A stretch of 22,908 nt of DNA from Clostridiaceae bacterium (GCA_018383195.1 JAGZOP010000035.1:1-22908), one strand, 5' to 3'; counted from the stretch's first letter, positions 12,709 to 20,771 are shown. Program-made: numbers and translations. The notes: a model not told the origin generated them from the letters alone.

Positions 12709-13747
12709 ACTTTCCGCCCGCCTTGCGGAAGCGGTATCTGTCGCCCTTCGGCGGCTTTTTTTCTTTTTTCTGTCCCTCGTACTTGTCGAATGCCTTGACA
12801 ATCTGCCCGACCAGCTTATGACGGATGACATCGCGGCTGTTGAGACGCACTACGCCGATGCCCTCAATGTCCGAAAGCAGTTCAGCGCACTTTGCCAAAC
12901 CGGACTCGGTGCCCGCAGGCAAGTCAATCTGGGTAATATCTCCCGTCAGAATCATACGCGAACCCTCACCCAGACGGGTCAGAATCAGCTTATGCGACAC
13001 GAGCGTCATGTTCTGACATTCATCGATCAGGCAGCCTGCGTTTTTGAGCGTGCGTCCGCGCATATACGCAAGCGGCGCAATCTCAATGACGCGGTTTTCA
13101 ATATACCGCTGCACGGTTTCATGCCCCAGCAGCTCGTCGAGCGCGTCATACAGCGGACGCAGATACGGGTCTACCTTGTTTTGCAGGTCGCCGGGCAGAA
13201 AACCCAGTTTCTCTCCGGCTTCGACCGCCGGACGGCACATCACAATGCGCTCGATTTCCTTGCGTTTGAGCATGCCGACCACAGCGGCAACCGCCAGATA
13301 GGTCTTGCCCGTACCCGCAGGACCAATGCAGATGGTCACGGTGTTTTTGCGCATCGCGTCCACGTAGGCGCGCTGCCCGATGGTGCGGCATTTAATCGGC
13401 GTGCCGTTGTGCGCAATGGCAATGGTATCCTTCATTGCGTCCACCATTGCGTCCCCCTTACCCTCGCGTACCAGTTCAATCGCGCGGGAAACCGCAAAAT
13501 CATTGATGGTTTCGCCGTTTTTCTGCATTTTTTCAAGCGTGCGCAGGGTTTCGAGCGCAAGCTTTACATTCTTTTCCTCTCCACTTACATCAACATATCC
13601 TCCGCGGGTGGAAATGCTGACCGAAAGGCTCTGCTCGATGGTGTTCATATTCGAATCGCCCACGCCGAACAGTTCCTGCATGACTAAAACATCCAGTGAG
13701 ATTTTTTCGCTGTGCAAATAGGTCGTCCTCGCTTCCTTGGGAGACAC
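12707..13747 (-). CDS. phoH: PhoH family P-loop ATPase
   Basis: A cytoplasmic ATPase of the PhoH type, thought to act with RNA metabolism and found near sporulation and ybeY genes in Firmicutes. An N-terminal KH-like part (IEQSLSVSISTRGGYVDVSG) is followed by GQRAYVDAMRKNTVTICIGP with the Walker A motif GPAGTGKT at about 142-149. Walker B is LIDECQN near 240, and later stretches are RMILTGDITQIDLP and GIGVVRLNSRDVIRH. I start it at GTG 13747, 346 residues, ten bases after AGGAGA and ~25 bases after the predicted transcription start. A TTG at 13756 is an alternative, and the longer frame from 13819 begins before the promoter. It follows yqfC-yqfD, as in Bacillus, but with its own promoter; ybeY does not follow. 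Confidence 0.94.
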   Translation of the reverse strand: MSPKEARTTYLHSEKISLDVLVMQELFGVGDSNMNTIEQSLSVSISTRGGYVDVSGEEKNVKLALETLRTLEKMQKNGETINDFAVSRAIELVREGKGDAMVDAMKDTIAIAHNGTPIKCRTIGQRAYVDAMRKNTVTICIGPAGTGKTYLAVAAVVGMLKRKEIERIVMCRPAVEAGEKLGFLPGDLQNKVDPYLRPLYDALDELLGHETVQRYIENRVIEIAPLAYMRGRTLKNAGCLIDECQNMTLVSHKLILTRLGEGSRMILTGDITQIDLPAGTESGLAKCAELLSDIEGIGVVRLNSRDVIRHKLVGQIVKAFDKYEGQKKEKKPPKGDRYRFRKAGGK

Positions 13748-13778
13748 GGCATCCAAGTCTCCTATTTCATCTGTTTTC

Positions 13779-13808
13779 AGTATAGCACGACGGCGGCACA
13801 AAATACAA
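13779..13808 (-). promoter_or_regulatory. Promoter of phoH
   Basis: On the minus strand TTGTAT (13808-13803), 18 bases, TATACT (13784-13779). The same two hexamers with the same spacing recur before the GNAT gene (19750-19779). It lets phoH be expressed outside sporulation, independently of yqfCD. Confidence 0.7.
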
Positions 13809-13823
13809 GGGCTGTGCATGCAC

Positions 13824-15053
13824 TCATTCTTCCTCTGGCTGCTCTGCCTTTTCCGGCAGTTCCGCCCCCTCCTGCGAAATTTCCCTGCCGATGTCCTCGG
13901 TGCACGCGGCGTGCAGGGTCAGGCGCAGCGCGCCGTCCAATTCTTCGGCTTCACTGCTCCAACGCTCCACCGCGCCTGCCTGCATGTCGTCCTGCATGCG
14001 CGAAAGTGCGTTCTGCTCCGCCTGTGCGCGTGCCTCCTCCAGGGAATCCGTCGCGGTTTCCGGTTCATAATACGTATATTCCTGCCGGATGACGGTGACC
14101 GGCAGCGCCGCTCCCCTGCCAAGCACCACCCGCTCGGCATACACTTTCTTGTCACAGTTTCCCGCCGCCATGCTGCTCCCCAAATATAGATTGAAGCGTT
14201 TCCCGCCGATGACCACGGCATACTGCGTCTTTTTTCTGCCGGCTGCGCGTTTTTTCGTGCGGGTCAGCAGCCGTACCGACGTTTCGCTTCGGCTGGTCTG
14301 CGCCGTGACCTGTCCCCAGCCATGCCCGATATGTCCAAGCCCCGCTTCGGTGGTCGGCGGGGTCACCGCGGAAATGAGAAGCTGTCCGCGCTGCACGACA
14401 TCGCCCTTGCAAACCAGCGGATACCCGCCAAGTGCCTTGACCTCGGTCACCAGTCCATCGCGGGACGCGACCACCCCGGTTACCGCTTTGTCATCGAGCG
14501 TCTCCGGGTCGCCGTCCCCGCCGAAAGCCTCCACGGTAATCACATTTCCAATGCGGCTGACCGTCACAAAATCGACTGTATCCTCCATTTCCCGCCGCAC
14601 ATATTCCCTGATGGCGGTTTCATCCACCGCAGCAATCGGAATCCCCGCATATGCCCCCGCTTCATGCAGCGTCTCACGCAGACGGTAGGTGGAAATCCCC
14701 GGCTGTGCATGGATTTCCACCACCCAGACAAACGAAGTCAGCGCCCAGAACAGCACACCCAGTGCCGCAAACCCGGCGAAAAGCACATACCGCCGCCGCA
14801 GCCGGTGCAGGACAAACGGCGCGCCATGCCGCGCAAGAATGTGGACGCGGCATCCGGTGCGGCGAATGACCGGGCGCAGCCTCCGGAAATCCCGCACGGA
14901 CACCGTTGCGTGCAGCTCCCCGAAATCCATCCGGCAGGTACGCCGCAGCCCGATTCCGCCACGTGCGCAGGCATTGAGAAAGCGTTCGATGGACGCACCC
15001 CGCACACGGATGCGCACCTCCCCCGCCAGCAGTTCGAGCGTTTCGCCAATCAC
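13824..15053 (-). CDS. yqfD: Sporulation protein YqfD
   Basis: A 409-residue membrane-anchored protein needed in the mother cell during sporulation in Bacillus relatives. A small N-terminal domain (residues 1-80, with RGASIERFLNACARGGIGLR) precedes one membrane span at about 89-112. A large exposed domain follows, with PGISTYRLRETLHEAGAYAG, IGNVITVEAF, ASRDGLVTEVKALGGYPLVC and KGDVVQRGQLLISA. Those last stretches are the usual YqfD landmarks. The C-terminal tail is acidic and low in complexity. The start at 15053 overlaps the yqfC stop by four bases (ATGA). The pair yqfC-yqfD before phoH is the order known in Firmicutes, which strengthens the call. Confidence 0.94.
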   Translation of the reverse strand: MIGETLELLAGEVRIRVRGASIERFLNACARGGIGLRRTCRMDFGELHATVSVRDFRRLRPVIRRTGCRVHILARHGAPFVLHRLRRRYVLFAGFAALGVLFWALTSFVWVVEIHAQPGISTYRLRETLHEAGAYAGIPIAAVDETAIREYVRREMEDTVDFVTVSRIGNVITVEAFGGDGDPETLDDKAVTGVVASRDGLVTEVKALGGYPLVCKGDVVQRGQLLISAVTPPTTEAGLGHIGHGWGQVTAQTSRSETSVRLLTRTKKRAAGRKKTQYAVVIGGKRFNLYLGSSMAAGNCDKKVYAERVVLGRGAALPVTVIRQEYTYYEPETATDSLEEARAQAEQNALSRMQDDMQAGAVERWSSEAEELDGALRLTLHAACTEDIGREISQEGAELPEKAEQPEEE

Positions 15054-15343
15054 ACCCGCTCCTCCTCTTTTGTGAGATATTCCACCGCGCGGATTGTTCC
15101 GGAAACGGTCAGTTCGGTCAATGTGAGCGCACTCAGTTCCAGATTGCAGCCGGTAATGCGCAACTCTCCATCTGCCAGTGCGACGCGCATCACGGTATCG
15201 CTGTATTCAATCATCCCGCGGTGGTTTTCCACCTCTGCCTGACGGTCTCCGGTCAGTTCCACATGGGGCAGACGGGGATTCAAATCTTCCGCAAGGAAAT
15301 TGCCGCGCGCAAAATCACGCAGCCGGTCATTCCATTCCCGCAC
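15050..15343 (-). CDS. yqfC: Sporulation protein YqfC (YabP/YqfC family)
   Basis: A 97-residue protein of the YabP/YqfC family, small beta-rich sporulation proteins. Conserved stretches are LPHVELTGDRQAEVENHRGM, the IEYSDTVMRVALADGELRIT core, and the GCNLELSALTLTELTVSG end. I start it at GTG 15343, seven bases after GGGAGG (15351-15356); a TTG at 15361 would place the ribosome site inside the gene. It overlaps yqfD by four bases, so the two are translated together. A sigma-E-like promoter lies just upstream (15365-15393). Confidence 0.92.
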   Translation of the reverse strand: MREWNDRLRDFARGNFLAEDLNPRLPHVELTGDRQAEVENHRGMIEYSDTVMRVALADGELRITGCNLELSALTLTELTVSGTIRAVEYLTKEEERV

Positions 15344-15364
15344 AGGCTCGCCTCCCTTCAAGCA

Positions 15365-15414
15365 AACCTATGCATCCAAAGCGCGTGATATGCCGCAAGG
15401 CATGTGCATATGGT
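15365..15414. promoter_or_regulatory. Divergent sigma-E-like promoters of yqfC and ylbJ
   Basis: On the minus strand GCATATC (15393-15387), 14 bases, CATAGGTT (15372-15365) points to yqfC. On the plus strand TGATATG (15386-15392), 14 bases, CATATGGT (15407-15414) points to ylbJ. Both resemble the mother-cell sigma-E pattern (ATATT-type -35, CATAcaaT -10, 13-15 bp apart), which suits two sporulation genes. The -10 matches are partial, and the start of yqfC would be very close to its ribosome site. Confidence 0.35.
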
Positions 15415-15441
15415 AAAACAGACTGAAACGGAGGTCCTTTC

Positions 15442-16533
15442 ATGAAACACCGTTTTTTGCCCGCAGGCGCGGCACTTTTCTTTTTCCTTGCCCTGATTTT
15501 GGGCGCGGACGCAGCGCGCGAAGGCGCGCGCACCGGACTATCCCTGTCGTTCCAGATGGCAATTCCGGCGCTGTTTCCCTTTTTTGCAGCCGGTTCCCTG
15601 CTGACCGACACCGGCGTGACCGCTGCACTCGGGCGCTTGTGCGCCCGCCCGATGTGGCGGCTGTACGGTCTGCCGGGCGATGCAGCAGGCGCGCTCGTCC
15701 TTGGGCTGACCGGCGGATATCCGGTCGGTGTGCAGGCCGCCGCCGACCTCTATGCCTCCGGACGGCTGACCAAAGAACAGGCAGAACGCCTGCTGGGGTT
15801 CTGCAACAACACGGGTCCGGCGTTTATTGTCGGTGTGTGCGGTGCCGGGGTGTTCGGGTCGGTTTCGTACGGGCTGATCCTCTACGGCATCCACATTTTC
15901 GCGGCGCTGCTGACTGGGCTCGCCATGACCCATCCGGGACAGGGCGCGCCCCCAGACACCGGACGCGCCGCGGTGCATCGTCCGCCCTTGTCTGCCGCGC
16001 TTGTGCGTGCGTGCGAACGCGCCGCGCAGACCAGTATCAAGGTAGCGGCCTTTATCACGCTGTTCGCAGTCTTTACCGCGCTTCTGGATGCCTGCGGCGC
16101 ATTATCCGTCTTATCCGCAGCCTGTGAGCCGCTGTGCAGAATGCTCTCTCTCCCCGCGCACGCGGCGCAGCCGCTGACCCTCGGTGCATTGGAACTGACA
16201 CGCGGTCTGTTTCTCCTGCCCGAAACCGGTCTCCCGCTGCACCATGCGCTGCCGGCTGCAAGTATGCTGCTCGCATTTGGGGGACTTTCTGTCTGGTGCC
16301 AGTCTGCAAGCCTTGCCGGCACCCTCTCCCTGCGGCGCTGCTGGATTGGAAAGGTGCTGCACGCCATGGTCGCAGGCGCGCTGACCGTATTCTGGTGCGC
16401 CGCCGCGCCCCATCCGCTGCCGGCTTTTGCGCCGGATGCCGGAGCAGTTCCGGTCCTGCCGCTTTGGATGCGGATTTTACCGATTATTTTGTTGACAATC
16501 ACCTATGGAAAACAGCGTCTGCATCGGCTATAA
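15442..16533 (+). CDS. ylbJ: Sporulation integral membrane protein YlbJ
   Basis: A 363-residue membrane protein of the nucleoside-recognition (Gate) superfamily, YlbJ type, required for spore cortex formation in Bacillus relatives. Landmarks are MAIPALFPFFAAGSLL near 35-50, RLYGLPGDAAGALVLGLTGG then YPVGVQAAADLYASGRLT, and GFCNNTGPAFIVGVCGAGVF. About eight membrane spans are visible, with a Pro- and Arg-rich loop in the middle (around residues 170-195). Dipicolinate movement has been proposed for this family, but transport is not proven. The ATG at 15442 follows GGAGG by six bases. It is divergent from yqfC. Confidence 0.94.
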   Translation: MKHRFLPAGAALFFFLALILGADAAREGARTGLSLSFQMAIPALFPFFAAGSLLTDTGVTAALGRLCARPMWRLYGLPGDAAGALVLGLTGGYPVGVQAAADLYASGRLTKEQAERLLGFCNNTGPAFIVGVCGAGVFGSVSYGLILYGIHIFAALLTGLAMTHPGQGAPPDTGRAAVHRPPLSAALVRACERAAQTSIKVAAFITLFAVFTALLDACGALSVLSAACEPLCRMLSLPAHAAQPLTLGALELTRGLFLLPETGLPLHHALPAASMLLAFGGLSVWCQSASLAGTLSLRRCWIGKVLHAMVAGALTVFWCAAAPHPLPAFAPDAGAVPVLPLWMRILPIILLTITYGKQRLHRL

Positions 16534-16534
16534 T
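16506..16534 (+). promoter_or_regulatory. Promoter for the Cys-rich protein and D,D-carboxypeptidase
   Basis: TGGAAA (16506-16511), 17 bases, TATAAT (16529-16534), lying in the last codons of ylbJ. A TTGACA at 16492 is too far from this -10 to belong to it. The leader is about 66 bases with GGAGG at 16592-16596. Confidence 0.6.
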
Positions 16535-16606
16535 AAACATAGATTGCCCATTCCGTGAGTCTGGCGTTGCCGCCCGGCTCACTTTGCATATCGGAGGTAT
16601 TTTTTC

Positions 16607-16852
16607 ATGTTCCGAACCCGAAAACTCTTCCGGCAGGACATTGAGCCGCGCTGCGCCTATTGCAGCCGCGCCAATGTGCTCAACGAACACAGCATGTCCT
16701 GCCGCAAACGCGGCATTGTCCCCATGACCGGAAGCTGCCGCGCGTTCCGGTACGACCCGCTGCGCCGGGTACCGCCGCGCCCCGCCGCGCTCCGCGGCAC
16801 ATTCACCGACGCTGACTTTTCACTGGAGGAACCCGACGACCATGAACCGTAA
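16607..16852 (+). CDS. Small cysteine-rich protein of unknown function
   Basis: An 81-residue basic protein with four cysteines: CAYC at about 16-19, then MSC and GSC near 32 and 44, a probable zinc or iron-sulfur site. The shape (MFRTRKLFRQDIEPRCAYCS at the start, then a cysteine hairpin, then CRAFRYDPLRRVPPRPAAL and an acidic DADFSLEEP tail) recurs in Firmicutes as an uncharacterised family as far as I recall; I cannot name it. The ATG at 16607 follows GGAGG. It overlaps the start of the D,D-carboxypeptidase gene by 11 bases, so the two are coupled, but a shared job is not evident. Confidence 0.85.
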   Translation: MFRTRKLFRQDIEPRCAYCSRANVLNEHSMSCRKRGIVPMTGSCRAFRYDPLRRVPPRPAALRGTFTDADFSLEEPDDHEP

Positions 16853-18251
16853 TTCCCTGACCCGCAGCCGCACGCATCTGCGGCTGACCGCCGCTTTTTT
16901 CACTGTTTTCCTGCTGATTTGCTGCCTGCTTCCGGGCGCTGCGGCGCTCTCGGACCCTGCACCGCAGGCAGAAGCGGTTTATCTTGCAGACCCCGAAAGC
17001 GGGTTCGTGCTCTATGAAAAAAATGCAGATGAAAAACGTTTCCCGGCATCGACCACCAAAATCATGACCGCACTGCTGACCCTCGAAAATGTGGATAATC
17101 TGGACACGCTCGTCGAGGTCACCGAGGAGGATTTCAACGGCGTAGAGTCCGATTCCTCCAAAGCCGGATTCAAGGTCGGTGAGCAGGTTCCCGTCATTGA
17201 CCTGCTGTATGGTCTGATGCTGCCCTCGGGCAACGAAGCTGCGAACACGCTCGCGCGCTACGTCGGCGGCTCGGTGGACAAATTTGTCGAGATGATGAAC
17301 GACCGCGCCAAGGAACTCGGCTGCGAAAATACACATTTCATGAACCCGAACGGTCTGCACAACGAGGATCATTATACGACGGCACGAGACCTGTACATCA
17401 TTACGCAGCGCGCCATGCAGGACGAAACCTTTCAGCTCATTGTAAACACCGCGCAGAAAACCCTCAGCAAAAACAATCTGACCCCCGAGCGCGGCGGCAA
17501 GCCGCTCAAGGTCTACACGACAAATATGCTGATTTTCAGCCGCCATCAGACTGCGTATTACTACCCCTATGCCAAGGGCATCAAAACCGGCCACACCTCA
17601 CAGGCGGGTTACTGTCTGGTTGCCGCCGCAGAGAAAAAGGGCGGCAGACTGATCTCGGTCATGCTCGGCTGCGAACGCCCCGAGGGTGCGGCACAGCCGG
17701 TCACCTTTGCGGAAACCCGCCGCATGTTTGAATGGGGTTACGAAAACTTCACCAACATGAAACTGGTGGAAAAGGGGGCGGAGGAATACTCCAAACAGAT
17801 TTCCGTGCGCCTGTCCACCGAAGATGACAAGCTCGTACTGGTGACACAGAGCGATTTGGAGGGTACCGTTCCCAAGGATATCAACCTCGAAGATCTGGAA
17901 CTGAACTATGATGTTCCGAAATCGGTCGATGCGCCGGTCAAGGCAGGGGACAAGCTCGGCACGTTAAATGTGCAGTATAACGGCGTGGACTACGGCACTG
18001 TGGATATGGTTGCGTTGAGCGATGTATCCCGCTCTGAGGTGCTCTATTACGCCGATAAAATCGAGCATTTCTTCCAAAGCCCGCTGTTCCGCATCCTTGT
18101 TGTGCTGATTATCGTACTGTTCTTCGCGTATTTCGGCATTCTGTTCTATCGCGCCCGCAGACGCCGTCTGCGCCGCCAACAGATGATGAAATCCAGACAG
18201 GCGCGTTATCGCGATTATGACAAGCGCGACCGCGATCAAAACGGCCGCTGA
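16842..18251 (+). CDS. D-alanyl-D-alanine carboxypeptidase (class A PBP5/DacF-like)
   Basis: Trims the terminal D-alanine from peptidoglycan stem peptides outside the membrane. The 469-residue protein has a signal peptide (residues ~12-36, cut near AAALS). All three active-site motifs are intact: S70-T-T-K73, S129-G-N131 and K248-T-G250. A beta-rich C-terminal domain spans roughly 305-400. Instead of an amphipathic end it has one clear membrane span (about 418-442), followed by a very basic tail (RARRRRLRR), so the enzyme is anchored through its C-terminus. The ATG at 16842 follows GGAGGA by eleven bases. It could be the sporulation DacF or the vegetative DacA type; the neighbouring ylbJ favours a sporulation link but does not settle it. 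Confidence 0.95.
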   Translation: MNRNSLTRSRTHLRLTAAFFTVFLLICCLLPGAAALSDPAPQAEAVYLADPESGFVLYEKNADEKRFPASTTKIMTALLTLENVDNLDTLVEVTEEDFNGVESDSSKAGFKVGEQVPVIDLLYGLMLPSGNEAANTLARYVGGSVDKFVEMMNDRAKELGCENTHFMNPNGLHNEDHYTTARDLYIITQRAMQDETFQLIVNTAQKTLSKNNLTPERGGKPLKVYTTNMLIFSRHQTAYYYPYAKGIKTGHTSQAGYCLVAAAEKKGGRLISVMLGCERPEGAAQPVTFAETRRMFEWGYENFTNMKLVEKGAEEYSKQISVRLSTEDDKLVLVTQSDLEGTVPKDINLEDLELNYDVPKSVDAPVKAGDKLGTLNVQYNGVDYGTVDMVALSDVSRSEVLYYADKIEHFFQSPLFRILVVLIIVLFFAYFGILFYRARRRRLRRQQMMKSRQARYRDYDKRDRDQNGR

Positions 18252-18269
18252 TGAAAAATCTGCATTAAA

Positions 18270-18302
18270 AAACTCCCCTGCATGCGATATGCGAGGGAGT
18301 TT
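18270..18302. terminator. Bidirectional terminator
   Basis: AAACTCCC (18270-18277) pairs with GGGAGTTT (18295-18302), with inner GCAT/ATGC pairs. The gene ends on both sides are convergent and within 60 bases, so it serves the carboxypeptidase and the exporter alike. Confidence 0.85.
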
Positions 18303-18307
18303 CTTAT

Positions 18308-19054
18308 TTATGCGTGTAAAATCAGCGCCTTGACCAGTGTGCTTACGCCGCCAAGGATGAATACCCAGATGATAAATTTACGGATATTGTTTTCCCCGAG
18401 GCGTTTGTCAATCTGACCGCCGACAAACATGCCGAGCGCTGCCGCCGGAATGGTGACTGCGGTGATCTGTAACGTGAACGCGGTAAAAATTCCATTGATC
18501 AGATATGCAACGACACGGAACGCGTTTTCAATCAAGAACACAAAGCAGGTGTTCGCACGGAACGCGCGGCGGTCGGTCGAAGAACGCTCCATATAGATGA
18601 GAAAGAGCAGGTTGATGCCGAACAAGCCTGCTGTGACGCCGGAAAGAAAGCACATCACAGCTTTGATGATCGGGTTCGGCTTAAACTGCTTTGCCTTGTC
18701 GCGCGTCAACATTTCGATGCCCAGACCGATAATCAAAACTCCAAGCACAACCTTGATAATCCACGGCGCACCGAGCTTCAGAAGCATGGTTCCCGGAATA
18801 ATACCGAGCAGCACCCAGAATACAATCGGCGCCACAATCTGCCACGAGAAATTCTTTCTGTTTTTCAGCACGATATATGCGTTGAGGCCGAGCGAAATCG
18901 GCAGCATACTGGGCGAAATATCCTTGTTGTCCAGTTTCATTGCAAGCAGCGGATTGAAAATCAGCGGGTCGCCAAAGCCGGCAAGCCCTTTGACAACAAA
19001 TGCACAGGATACAACGATAAAAATATAAACAGCAAGTGTTGGTGTCATCGTCAT
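18308..19054 (-). CDS. TauE/SafE-family (TSUP) membrane transporter
   Basis: A 248-residue permease with about eight membrane spans in two repeats. Family landmarks are FVVKGLAGFGDPLIFNPLLA near 20-39, ISPSMLPISLGLNAYIVLKN, PGTMLLKLGAPWIIKVVLGV, and the second-repeat SGVTAGLFGINLLFLIYM. Members export sulfite, sulfoacetate or other small anions, or take up sulfur compounds; which one cannot be read here. The ATG at 19054 follows AGAGGG by six bases. It is alone, convergent to the carboxypeptidase. A 17-base palindrome lies in its leader (19079-19095). No sulfur-metabolism gene is next to it in this window. Confidence 0.93.
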   Translation of the reverse strand: MTMTPTLAVYIFIVVSCAFVVKGLAGFGDPLIFNPLLAMKLDNKDISPSMLPISLGLNAYIVLKNRKNFSWQIVAPIVFWVLLGIIPGTMLLKLGAPWIIKVVLGVLIIGLGIEMLTRDKAKQFKPNPIIKAVMCFLSGVTAGLFGINLLFLIYMERSSTDRRAFRANTCFVFLIENAFRVVAYLINGIFTAFTLQITAVTIPAAALGMFVGGQIDKRLGENNIRKFIIWVFILGGVSTLVKALILHA

Positions 19055-19078
19055 GGTGTTCCCTCTTTTTTCAGATTA

Positions 19079-19095
19079 GGCGGCACTGTGCCGCC
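19079..19095. promoter_or_regulatory. Palindrome next to a C7 tract in the exporter leader
   Basis: GGCGGCAC-T-GTGCCGCC is a perfect 8+1+8 palindrome 25 bases before the exporter start codon. In RNA it would be a tight GC hairpin beside the ribosome site. A run of seven C (G on the coding strand) overlaps its outer end at 19094-19100. It could be an operator, an RNA control hairpin or both. A promoter on the minus strand was not convincing. Confidence 0.5.
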
Positions 19096-19210
19096 CCCCC
19101 AATTTATTTATTTATCATATCACAATTTTTCTCAAAAGCGAAGAACAATCTTTGCAAATGCATCAAATGCACAAGAATCCGCAGGTTTTGTGCAAAAACT
19201 TGCGCATAAA

Positions 19211-19244
19211 GCGGCGGTGTACACTCCAGATGCACACCGCCCGC
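19211..19244 (-). terminator. Probable terminator of the GNAT gene
   Basis: GGCGGTGT (19213-19220) pairs with ACACCGCC (19234-19241) around a 13-base loop. On the minus strand the tail is GCTTTATG, a weak T-run, so termination may be leaky. Confidence 0.5.
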
Positions 19245-19246
19245 AA

Positions 19247-19720
19247 TTACCGGTCAATTCGTTTCATGAGCATATTTTCCGCGATGCCATCGCGGTACAA
19301 ATCCTGAATCAGCGCAATCTTCCGGAACCCTTTCGAGGTATACAGCGCACGTGCACGCGGATTGAACCCGCTGACGCAAATGAACATATTGCGTGCACCA
19401 AGCGCCTTTGACGTCCCCTCGAATACATCAAGCAGCAAACTGCCGATTCCCATGCCGCGGCAGTTCTTTTTTACGCCGAGCAGCGCCAGATATGGCCACG
19501 CACCGAACATCCCCTGCCACTCGCACTGCATCAGCCCGACCGCTTCGCCGGCAGAAGTCTCCGCCGTGAGCACCGCGCCGTGCGCCAATGCATCGGTCAG
19601 AATGCCGCGCAGCACAGATTCATCCGGCGCATAGTACCGCTCCCACAGAATACTGTCCCGCATGACATCCATATAGTCTTCCAGCCGGGCGGGGTCGCCC
19701 TTTTTGATCTGAACCTCCAT
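19247..19720 (-). CDS. GNAT-family N-acetyltransferase
   Basis: A 157-residue acetyl-CoA-dependent transferase. The acetyl-CoA site is at LLGVKKNCRGMGIGSLLLD (motif A, CRGMGIG as the Q/R-x-x-G-x-G/A loop). The C-terminal FICVSGFNPRARALYTSKGF is the usual motif B with the conserved Asn and Tyr. The start is ATG 19720, behind AAGGAGG six to ten bases away; the longer frame from 19759 adds residues that overlap the promoter region. Its substrate (an amino group on a small molecule, peptide or drug) is unknown. It has its own promoter (19750-19779) and is not obviously part of the sugar locus behind it. Confidence 0.92.
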   Translation of the reverse strand: MEVQIKKGDPARLEDYMDVMRDSILWERYYAPDESVLRGILTDALAHGAVLTAETSAGEAVGLMQCEWQGMFGAWPYLALLGVKKNCRGMGIGSLLLDVFEGTSKALGARNMFICVSGFNPRARALYTSKGFRKIALIQDLYRDGIAENMLMKRIDR

Positions 19721-19749
19721 CGCGCACCTCCTTTTCTGCTTGTGCATCC

Positions 19750-19779
19750 AGTATAGCACACCTCCAAAAGCAGATACAA
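19750..19779 (-). promoter_or_regulatory. Promoter of the GNAT gene
   Basis: On the minus strand TTGTAT (19779-19774), 18 bases, TATACT (19755-19750): the same boxes and spacing as the phoH promoter. Start near 19743. Confidence 0.65.
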
Positions 19780-19850
19780 GGCATCCGTCCGTTTTTCAGG
19801 ATTGTCGCCATGCGGAGCACGCGGTTTTTGTGCAGATTGGAAAAGAATTT

Positions 19851-20750
19851 TCACTTCCGGAATGGCTGTGGAGAACGCACGCTCAAATCCCGATACTTAC
19901 TCGGCGACATCCCGACAATCTGGGAGAACACCTGACTGAACCGGTTGGGGTCGTCATAGCCGACGATACTCGAAATATAGGTGATTGTGCAGTCTGTACT
20001 GGTGAGCAGCGACTGCGCTTCACCAATCCTGCGCCGGGTGCGGTACTGCATCGGAGATGTGCCGAACGTCTCGGAAAAAACGTGCGACGCATAGAACCTG
20101 TTGATGTGAAACCGCTGCGCCAGATCGTTGAGCGTAAAGTTTGACGCATAGTTGAGGTTGATATACTGCCGCATTTCCTCCGCAAGCGACAAATCCGGGC
20201 TGTGCGCCTCTCCTTTTGCGGTGCAGTGCACCTGCTCTGTCAGCCCTCTGATAATTGCAATCAGTGCATATAGGAACCCATGCGCCATTTCCGAAACATT
20301 GCTCTGCTGCTTTTTTAGGCTGTACTCCAACATATGAAATCCATTCAGGATAAAATCAAAATACACGCCGCTTTCCACATGGCAGCTACCGCCTGACGGG
20401 TTCGGCACAATGCTGCCCGGACGCAGTCCATCAAGGTGCAGCCCGGTCACCCCGCAGAGGAAAAACCGCATCGGTTCGTCACTCGAAGCAATGTCCTGAT
20501 GCAGCACCTTTGTATTATAGAGAAGCAAATCCCCCGGTTTGCTGTGGTACAGCGCTCCGTCGATCAGGTGCACGCCGTTTCCCTGATATACCAGCCCGAT
20601 CTCGGTAATATCCTCATGGCTGTGGATGGCGCGCAGCGTTCCGCTGTTGTCGATCTCCGTATTTGTCACATAAGCCATATTTCCAATCCCCACCGGAGCG
20701 CTGTGGGGCAGCGAGGCAATGCTGTGCGGAACCGCATACATGTGAATCAT
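19851..20750 (-). CDS. AraC-family transcriptional regulator
   Basis: A 299-residue regulator with a cupin-like sensor domain in front: HSHEDITEIGLVYQGNGVHL followed by KPGDLLLYNTKVLHQD, the AraC N-terminal ligand barrel. Two helix-turn-helix units follow at about 200-299. They include FTLNDLAQRFHINRFYASHV and the C-terminal signature ITYISSIVGYDDPNRFSQVF then GMSPSKYR. The start is ATG 20750, preceded by AGGAGGTG; the longer frame from 20771 is inside the ribosome site. It is divergent from the sugar symporter gene across a 600-base gap, the usual place for an AraC activator of that operon. The ligand is presumably the sugar or a derivative. Confidence 0.94.
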   Translation of the reverse strand: MIHMYAVPHSIASLPHSAPVGIGNMAYVTNTEIDNSGTLRAIHSHEDITEIGLVYQGNGVHLIDGALYHSKPGDLLLYNTKVLHQDIASSDEPMRFFLCGVTGLHLDGLRPGSIVPNPSGGSCHVESGVYFDFILNGFHMLEYSLKKQQSNVSEMAHGFLYALIAIIRGLTEQVHCTAKGEAHSPDLSLAEEMRQYINLNYASNFTLNDLAQRFHINRFYASHVFSETFGTSPMQYRTRRRIGEAQSLLTSTDCTITYISSIVGYDDPNRFSQVFSQIVGMSPSKYRDLSVRSPQPFRK

Positions 20751-20771
20751 GGCACACCTCCTGAAAATCAT

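Noticed and set aside
12671..13687. A 338-codon plus-strand frame opposite phoH
   Set aside because: The minus strand carries intact Walker A and B motifs of PhoH; the plus frame shows no domain and starts inside the XRE gene.
14322..15242. A 306-codon plus-strand frame opposite yqfD and yqfC
   Set aside because: It is the antisense of two overlapping genes with clear family motifs, and has no ribosome site.
16492..16534. TTGACA at 16492 as the -35 of the TATAAT at 16529
   Set aside because: The spacing of 31 bases is far too long; TGGAAA at 16506 has the correct 17-base spacing.
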